Below are positions 29,102 to 32,879 of a DNA stretch of 32,879 nucleotides, piece after piece. How positions within the stretch are numbered: the first letter of the stretch is position 1; each line of letters begins with the position of its first letter. Position numbers and translations under genes: made by a program. This stretch comes from Oscillospiraceae bacterium (GTDB taxonomy: Bacteria; Bacillota; Clostridia; Oscillospirales; Oscillospiraceae). The stretch covers positions 1-32,879 of the forward strand of contig JAFWTG010000117.1 of assembly GCA_017519005.1 (NCBI GenBank), read 5' to 3'. Below the pieces are notes generated by a model. That model saw nothing but the letters and a program-made list of their open reading frames with translations, had not been told where the DNA came from and searched no databases.

Positions 29102-30805
29102 ATGGATCATCTGACACAGTACAAATTCTGGCTCGAAAACGCCCCGGTTTCCTATCGCGACACCCTGCAGGCCATGGAGGGCAACGATCTGGCGCTTAAG
29201 GGCTGCTTTGGTGCGGAGCTTGCCTTCGGCACCGCCGGTATTCGCGGTGTCATGGGGCTCGGCTGCAACCGTCTCAACGAGTTCACGGTCCGCCGTACCG
29301 CGCAGGGTATTGCCAAGTGGCTCAACGGCACCGAGCTTCCCAAGCGCTGTGCCATCGGCTACGACAGCCGCCACAATTCCCGCCTCTATGCGGAAATATG
29401 CGCTGCCGCTCTGGCAGAGACCGGGATCAAGGTTTTCATCTACCATGAGCTTGCGCCGACTCCCATGCTTTCCTACGCGGTCCGCGAGCTGAAATGCGGC
29501 TGCGGCATCATGGTCACTGCTTCTCACAACGCCGGTATTTACAACGGCATCAAGTGCTACGGCGAGGACGGCTGCCAGATGACCGACGAGCCCGCCGCCA
29601 TCGTCTATCGCGAGATCCAGAACACGCCCTACTTCGTCATGCCCGAAAAGAGCTTTGACGCGCTCAAGACGGAGGGCGTGATCGAGGACATCCCCATGTC
29701 CCTCTGGTCTGCCTATATGGACCGGGTCATGCAGGAAGGCCTGAATCTGGAGCGGGTCAAGAGCTCCGGCCTTCACGTGGTCTACACCCCCCTCTGCGGC
29801 ACCGGCAATAAGCCTGTCCGTGAGTTCTTCCGCCGGGTTGGCGTCAAGGCCGACATCGTCACCGTCCAGGAGAAGCCGGACGGCGATTTCAAAACCTGCA
29901 CCTATCCCAACCCCGAGACCGACGCCGCCCTCAACGAGAGCTACAAGATCGCCAATCAGGTCCATCCCGACCTGATCATCGGCACCGATCCCGACGCGGA
30001 CCGCGTGGCCGTGGCCGTTCCGGTGGACGGCGGCTTCCGCAAGCTCAGCGGCAACGAGCTGGGCTGTGTCCTGCTGGACTATATCCTCCGCACGCGCAGC
30101 GAGCGCGGCGACCTGCCCGAGGGCGCCGAGATTGTCAAGTCCATCGTGTCCACGCCGCTGGCCGACAAAATCGCCGCATCTTACGGGGTGGAGACGAAGA
30201 ACGTGCTGACGGGCTTCAAGTACATCGGCGGTGAAATCCTCCGGCTGGAGGGTCTGGGGCAGGAAGACAAGTTCGTCTTCGGCTTTGAGGAAAGCTGCGG
30301 GTATCTGAAGGGCACCTACGCCCGCGATAAGGACGCCGTCGTGGGTACCATGCTGGTCTGCGAAGCTGCCGCCTATGCCAAGGAGAACGGCATGAATCTT
30401 GCCGATTACATGGACGCGCTGTACCGGAAGTTCGGCTGCTACGCCGCCTACGTCCAGAGCGTGGAGCTGCAGGGCATCACGGCCAACGAAATCTCCAAAG
30501 CGTTTATGTCCAATATTCGCGAGCATACCCCGGCCGAGGTTGCGGGCTGCGCCGTCAGCGCCACCGTCGACTATCTGTCCGGCGTTCGCAGAAGCGTGGA
30601 CAGCGGCGCGGAGAATCAGACCGGACTGCCCAGCTCCAACGTCTTCACACTGGAGCTTGGGGAAAAGGGCAAGATTATCTTCCGTCCCTCCGGAACCGAG
30701 CCCAAGATCAAGCTCTACTACACGGCCATCGGCCAGGGCTGGGACGACGCGAACGGCCTGATGGACCAGTTCAAGTCCGCCATGTCCGGCTTCCTTCCCG
30801 CCTGA
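29102..30805 (+). CDS. Phosphohexomutase (phosphoglucomutase/phosphomannomutase family)
   Basis: A 567-residue enzyme of the alpha-D-phosphohexomutase superfamily that interconverts hexose 1- and 6-phosphates. The active-site phosphoserine is Ser141 in VTASHNAGIYNGIKCYGED; the family normally has TASHNP, here TASHNA. The metal-binding GTDPDADR is intact, as are the sugar-specificity part (FGFEESCGYLKGTYARDKDA) and the phosphate-binding RPSGTEPKIKLYY. The length fits the long PgcA-type mutases of Firmicutes that act on glucose and related sugars. GGGAGG precedes the ATG by about 6 bases. A small membrane protein gene follows 3 bases after the stop. Confidence 0.93.
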   Translation: MDHLTQYKFWLENAPVSYRDTLQAMEGNDLALKGCFGAELAFGTAGIRGVMGLGCNRLNEFTVRRTAQGIAKWLNGTELPKRCAIGYDSRHNSRLYAEICAAALAETGIKVFIYHELAPTPMLSYAVRELKCGCGIMVTASHNAGIYNGIKCYGEDGCQMTDEPAAIVYREIQNTPYFVMPEKSFDALKTEGVIEDIPMSLWSAYMDRVMQEGLNLERVKSSGLHVVYTPLCGTGNKPVREFFRRVGVKADIVTVQEKPDGDFKTCTYPNPETDAALNESYKIANQVHPDLIIGTDPDADRVAVAVPVDGGFRKLSGNELGCVLLDYILRTRSERGDLPEGAEIVKSIVSTPLADKIAASYGVETKNVLTGFKYIGGEILRLEGLGQEDKFVFGFEESCGYLKGTYARDKDAVVGTMLVCEAAAYAKENGMNLADYMDALYRKFGCYAAYVQSVELQGITANEISKAFMSNIREHTPAEVAGCAVSATVDYLSGVRRSVDSGAENQTGLPSSNVFTLELGEKGKIIFRPSGTEPKIKLYYTAIGQGWDDANGLMDQFKSAMSGFLPA

Positions 30806-30808
30806 TCC

Positions 30809-31036
30809 ATGAAAAACTACGGATTTCAGCGCGTCGTCGCGGTGTTTGTCGGCATCCTGCTGGTTCCGGCTGTGATTTTAGCCGTTATTTCCGGCGACGA
30901 GGGCGTCGTCGGCTCCGTGCTTGCGCTGGCTGCCGTTTATACGGTGTATATGATCCTGCTTCTGAAGAAATTGAAGGAGCAAAAGAATTCCGGAAATTCC
31001 CAGTCGAAGCAGCCAAAATCGCCGTTGATTCGCTGA
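30809..31036 (+). CDS. Small two-helix membrane protein
   Basis: A 75-residue protein with two hydrophobic segments (about residues 9-29, VVAVFVGILLVPAVILAVIS, and 35-53, GSVLALAAVYTVYMILLL) and a basic, Ser/Lys-rich tail. The start ATG follows the mutase stop by 3 bases with no good Shine-Dalgarno site, so it is probably translated by coupling. I do not recognise a family. It ends right at the terminator at 31038-31073. Confidence 0.6.
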   Translation: MKNYGFQRVVAVFVGILLVPAVILAVISGDEGVVGSVLALAAVYTVYMILLLKKLKEQKNSGNSQSKQPKSPLIR

Positions 31037-31037
31037 A

Positions 31038-31073
31038 TGAAAAAACGCTGTGCGAACGCACAGCGTTTTTTCA
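31038..31073. terminator. Bidirectional terminator, perfect 16-bp stem
   Basis: TGAAAAAACGCTGTGC (31038-31053) and GCACAGCGTTTTTTCA (31058-31073) are exact reverse complements around GAAC. A6 and T6 runs are in both arms, so it ends the mutase transcript and the minus-strand ohrR-like transcript alike. Confidence 0.92.
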
Positions 31074-31529
31074 CGTCATCTCTTGATTCTCTGCCAGCAG
31101 CTTGTACAGCAGCTTATACAGAACGGCGGCTTCCTCCGGTGAAAGCCGGACGCAGGCCCGCATTTCCGCCGGGACAGCCAGGGTCTTTTCCTGTAGGGCT
31201 TTTCCTTGCTCGGTCAGACGCACCAGCACGACGCGTTCGTCGTCCTTACAGCGTGCCCGGGTAACGCAGCCCTTGGCCTCCAGGCTTTTCAGCAGGGGCG
31301 TGAGGGTTCCGCTGTCCAGATACAGCCGTTTGCCGAGCTGCTTGACGCTGATTTCCTGTTCCTCCCAGAGCACCATCATGGTAATGTATTGCGTATAGGT
31401 CAGGTCCAGGGCGTCAAGATGCGGCCGATACAGGCGAATGATCTCCCGGGACGCGGCATAGAGGGGAAAGCAAAGCTGGTTTTCCAGCCGGAGCGACGCA
31501 AAGCGCTCATTTTCAGGAATATCAGGCAT
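31071..31529 (-). CDS. MarR-family regulator, OhrR-like peroxide sensor
   Basis: A 152-residue winged-helix repressor. ATG 31529 is preferred because it overlaps the stop of the preceding gene by 8 bases and fits the usual length; the frame continues upstream but that part belongs to the TSCPD gene region. Residues about 14-30 read RLENQLCFPLYAASREI, close to the OhrR segment whose reactive cysteine (here Cys20) senses organic hydroperoxides. The winged helix lies at about 50-105 (SVKQLGKRLYLDSGTLTPLL, then VTRARCKDDERVVLV), with a second cysteine in the wing. No ohr gene is in the window. It is transcribed with the TSCPD gene from the promoter at 31820-31848. Confidence 0.88.
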   Translation of the reverse strand: MPDIPENERFASLRLENQLCFPLYAASREIIRLYRPHLDALDLTYTQYITMMVLWEEQEISVKQLGKRLYLDSGTLTPLLKSLEAKGCVTRARCKDDERVVLVRLTEQGKALQEKTLAVPAEMRACVRLSPEEAAVLYKLLYKLLAENQEMT

Positions 31530-31779
31530 GGGCTTTGTTATAGGCCTGCCGAACGGCAATGGCGAGCTGGTCCGCGCAGGAGGTGGGCTTGTAGCCGCAG
31601 GTATTGCCACGCAGCACGTTCTCGATCTGATCGACGGTCATGCCGTTCACCAGCTTGCTGATGGCCTTCAGATTGCCGTTGCAGCCGCTGATAAATTCCA
31701 CGTTTGTAATCACGTCTCCGTTCAGATCGAAGTTGATCTGTGATGAGCAGACGCCCTGCGTCCGATAAGAATAACGCAT
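31522..31779 (-). CDS. TSCPD domain-containing protein
   Basis: An 85-residue protein with the TSCPD-type domain, known from the C-terminal zinc-binding part of class II ribonucleotide reductases and found alone in many Clostridia. It has four cysteines (residues 11, 33, 61 and 68) and a GCNGNLKAISKLVNGMTVDQ segment followed by TSCADQLAIAV, the TSCxD family mark. ATG 31779 has AAAGGATG about 8 bases upstream. The long open frame running upstream to 32769 is antisense to the aquaporin gene and spurious. It overlaps the OhrR-like gene by 8 bases and is probably co-translated with it. Confidence 0.88.
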   Translation of the reverse strand: MRYSYRTQGVCSSQINFDLNGDVITNVEFISGCNGNLKAISKLVNGMTVDQIENVLRGNTCGYKPTSCADQLAIAVRQAYNKAHA

Positions 31780-31801
31780 CGTTGTTTCATCCTTTCTGCG
31801 A

Positions 31802-31821
31802 TTTGATTGTGTGCAATTAAA
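31802..31821. promoter_or_regulatory. Candidate operator over the TSCPD-ohrR promoter
   Basis: TTTGATTG (31802-31809), spacer TGTG, CAATTAAA (31814-31821): 7 of 8 bases mirror. The A/T-rich inverted repeat is like MarR/OhrR-type operators (ATTG/CAAT core) and touches the -10 box, the right place for auto-repression by the OhrR-like protein. Binding is inferred. Confidence 0.5.
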
Positions 31822-31848
31822 TATACATCTCAAAATCGTTTTTGTCAA
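31820..31848 (-). promoter_or_regulatory. Promoter of the TSCPD-ohrR operon
   Basis: On the minus strand TTGACA (31843-31848), a 17-base spacer and TATATT (31820-31825), 41 bases before the TSCPD ATG. Confidence 0.8.
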
Positions 31849-31876
31849 GTGAGGGGGAATATTTTTCTGAAAACGC

Positions 31877-31905
31877 TTGCCAATGCGCTGGAGATGCTGT
31901 ATAAT
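31877..31905 (+). promoter_or_regulatory. Promoter of the aquaporin gene
   Basis: TTGCCA (31877-31882), a 17-base spacer and TATAAT (31900-31905), 48 bases before the ATG. Confidence 0.75.
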
Positions 31906-31913
31906 ACCACCGA

Positions 31914-31931
31914 CAAAAGCAGAAGCTTTTG
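31914..31931 (+). promoter_or_regulatory. Small hairpin in the aquaporin leader
   Basis: CAAAAGC (31914-31920), loop AGAA, GCTTTTG (31925-31931): a perfect 7-bp stem about 9 bases after the -10 box, so at the mRNA 5' end. It could be an operator or a 5' stabilising hairpin. Confidence 0.35.
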
Positions 31932-31953
31932 ATCTGACAGAGGAGGAAAAAAT

Positions 31954-32652
31954 ATGAAAGATCTGAGAAAGTATGCAGCAGAATTCATTGGCACCTTCGT
32001 TCTGGTCCTCGTAGCCTGCGGTACCGCGATCGTTACCGGCTGCGGTACTGCGGAAGGCGGAATCGCCGCCTATTTTGCCACCGCAGCGGCCTTTGGCCTT
32101 GTGATCGTGGCGATGGCCTATTCCATCGGCAACATCTCCGGCTGCCATATCAACCCCGCTGTTTCCATCGCGATGCTTGTCAGCAAGAAGATGAACGCCA
32201 AGGATTTCGTCTGCTACGTGATCGCGCAGGTTCTCGGCGCCATCGCCGGCGCCGCTGTGCTGGGTGTGATCTTCGGCTTTGACTGCGGCTTCGGCGCCAA
32301 CGCCGTGGACCCCGCCAAGCTTGGCGGCGGCTTCCTGGTGGAGGTTCTTCTGACCTGCATTTTCGTGCTTGCCATTCTCGGCGTGACCTCCCGCGAGTCC
32401 TTCAGCAAAGTTGCCGGCCTCGTGATTGGCGGCGCGCTGACCCTGGTTCATCTGCTGGGCATCGGCATCACCGGCACCAGCGTGAATCCCGCCCGCTCCC
32501 TCGGCCCCGCCATTTTCGCAGGCGGTCAGGCTCTGGAGCAGATCTGGATTTTCATTCTGGCTCCCCTGGTTGGCGGAATTCTGGCCGCTCTGATCTGGAT
32601 GTTCCTGGATAAGAAGGATCCGGAGCCCAGAAAAACTGCCAGGAAGAAATAA
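31954..32652 (+). CDS. Aquaporin / glycerol facilitator family (MIP) channel
   Basis: A 232-residue channel of the MIP family, six transmembrane helices. Both pore NPA motifs are present: SGCHINPAVS (about residues 66-75) and GTSVNPARS (about 173-181). An FIGTFVLVLVACG start in helix 1 and the basic tail KTARKK are as in AqpZ-type proteins. The close LGIGITGTSVNPARS resembles AqpZ water channels more than glycerol facilitators, since the second motif lacks the GlpF NPARD aspartate, but substrate choice is not certain. AGGAGG lies about 8 bases before the ATG. The gene has its own promoter and is probably monocistronic. Confidence 0.94.
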   Translation: MKDLRKYAAEFIGTFVLVLVACGTAIVTGCGTAEGGIAAYFATAAAFGLVIVAMAYSIGNISGCHINPAVSIAMLVSKKMNAKDFVCYVIAQVLGAIAGAAVLGVIFGFDCGFGANAVDPAKLGGGFLVEVLLTCIFVLAILGVTSRESFSKVAGLVIGGALTLVHLLGIGITGTSVNPARSLGPAIFAGGQALEQIWIFILAPLVGGILAALIWMFLDKKDPEPRKTARKK

Positions 32653-32700
32653 CGGAAACGCATGAAAAAGGGCGCGTTGCAAAATAGCGTCTGAAAACAA

Positions 32701-32740
32701 AGGCACCAGCTTTCCCCGAAAAAGGGGTTGGCTGGTGCCT
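32701..32740. terminator. Hairpin after the aquaporin gene, near the transposase start
   Basis: AGGCACCAGC (32701-32710) and GCTGGTGCCT (32731-32740) are exact reverse complements; CCCC/GGGG pair inside, with a small internal loop between. A weak T-rich tract follows (CTGTTT). It may end the aquaporin transcript, or belong to the left end of the insertion sequence that starts just beyond. Confidence 0.6.
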
Positions 32741-32762
32741 CTGTTTGTGGTAAAATTAAGTC

Positions 32763-32879
32763 GTGACACAAAACATTACCACAACAGAGTATAACGTAGT
32801 TGAGCGAAATGGTCAACTGAAATTTACTCTGAATACAGAAAAAATAATACCGGAGGATGCACCCGTCCGGCTGACAGAC
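32763..32879 (+). mobile_element. N-terminal part of an IS1182-like transposase, cut by the window edge
   Basis: From GTG 32763 the frame is open to the end of the window (39 codons). The segment TTEYNVVERNGQLKFTLNTE followed by KIIPEDAPVRL strongly resembles the N-terminus of IS1182-family transposases as I recall it, with the pattern of a short polar start, VVERNGQLKL and IPxDxPVRL. GTG is the first plausible start but lacks a good ribosome-binding site. Whether the element is intact, and where its ends lie, cannot be seen. Confidence 0.6.

Noticed and set aside
31780-32769. Long N-terminal extension of the TSCPD frame on the minus strand
   Set aside because: It would be antisense to the aquaporin gene and would cross the clear promoter at 31820-31848. 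The TSCPD ATG at 31779 has its own ribosome-binding site.
32526-32816. Minus-strand open frame at the aquaporin-transposase junction
   Set aside because: It is antisense to the aquaporin 3' end, the hairpin and the transposase start; low-complexity Cys/Phe-rich product with no support.
1-32879. CRISPR array, prophage or toxin-antitoxin module
   Set aside because: No regularly spaced direct repeats, no cas-like, integrase or phage structural genes, and no convincing paired small toxin and antitoxin ORFs were seen.

Overview
The window is a GC-rich, gene-dense chromosomal segment that best fits a spore-forming Clostridia genome (Firmicutes, plausibly a gut Oscillospirales-type lineage). The grounds are the sporulation genes ylbJ, yqfC and yqfD, the Firmicutes order yqfC-yqfD-phoH-ybeY-era-recO-mutS2, a tmRNA of the usual one-piece type, Shine-Dalgarno sites of the AAGGAGG kind, and S-layer-homology (SLH) surface anchoring. 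The placement is inferred from gene content and style only.

Layout: (1) 1-1000: the 3' end of a cyclophilin gene, a hairpin-flanked repeat element, the tmRNA gene (ssrA) and its terminator. (2) 983-3107: an XRE-family regulator followed by a lipoprotein gene, facing a small membrane protein (3120-3329) and a flavin-reductase-like gene on the minus strand. (3) 4129-9390: a very large secreted protein made of six divergent ~255-residue repeats plus three C-terminal SLH domains; this is the least explained object in the window. (4) 9486-15849, minus strand: a complete histidine-degradation operon hutH-hutU-hutI-ftcD-fchA that turns histidine into glutamate while passing the formimino carbon to tetrahydrofolate. 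(5) 16085-17861: a GtrA-like membrane protein, a small four-cysteine protein and the sporulation membrane protein YlbJ. (6) 17947-25659, plus strand: yqfC, yqfD, phoH, ybeY, a GNAT acetyltransferase, era, a YqzL-like ORF, recO and mutS2, many with overlapping stops and starts, so probably one long operon for sporulation, RNA/ribosome maturation and DNA repair. (7) 25789-31036: an unusual HPr-like protein with its own strong promoter, uvrC, rsmD, a coiled-coil protein, a phosphohexomutase and a small membrane protein, closed by a perfect bidirectional terminator. (8) 31071-31779, minus strand: a TSCPD-domain protein overlapping an OhrR-like MarR regulator, with a candidate operator over their promoter. 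(9) 31954-end: an aquaporin/glycerol-facilitator gene and, at the right edge, the first codons of an IS1182-like transposase.

No CRISPR array, phage module or obvious defence system was seen. The most interesting items are the six-repeat SLH protein, the HPr homologue with an altered active-site loop, the OhrR-like/TSCPD pair, and several palindromic or repetitive intergenic elements.
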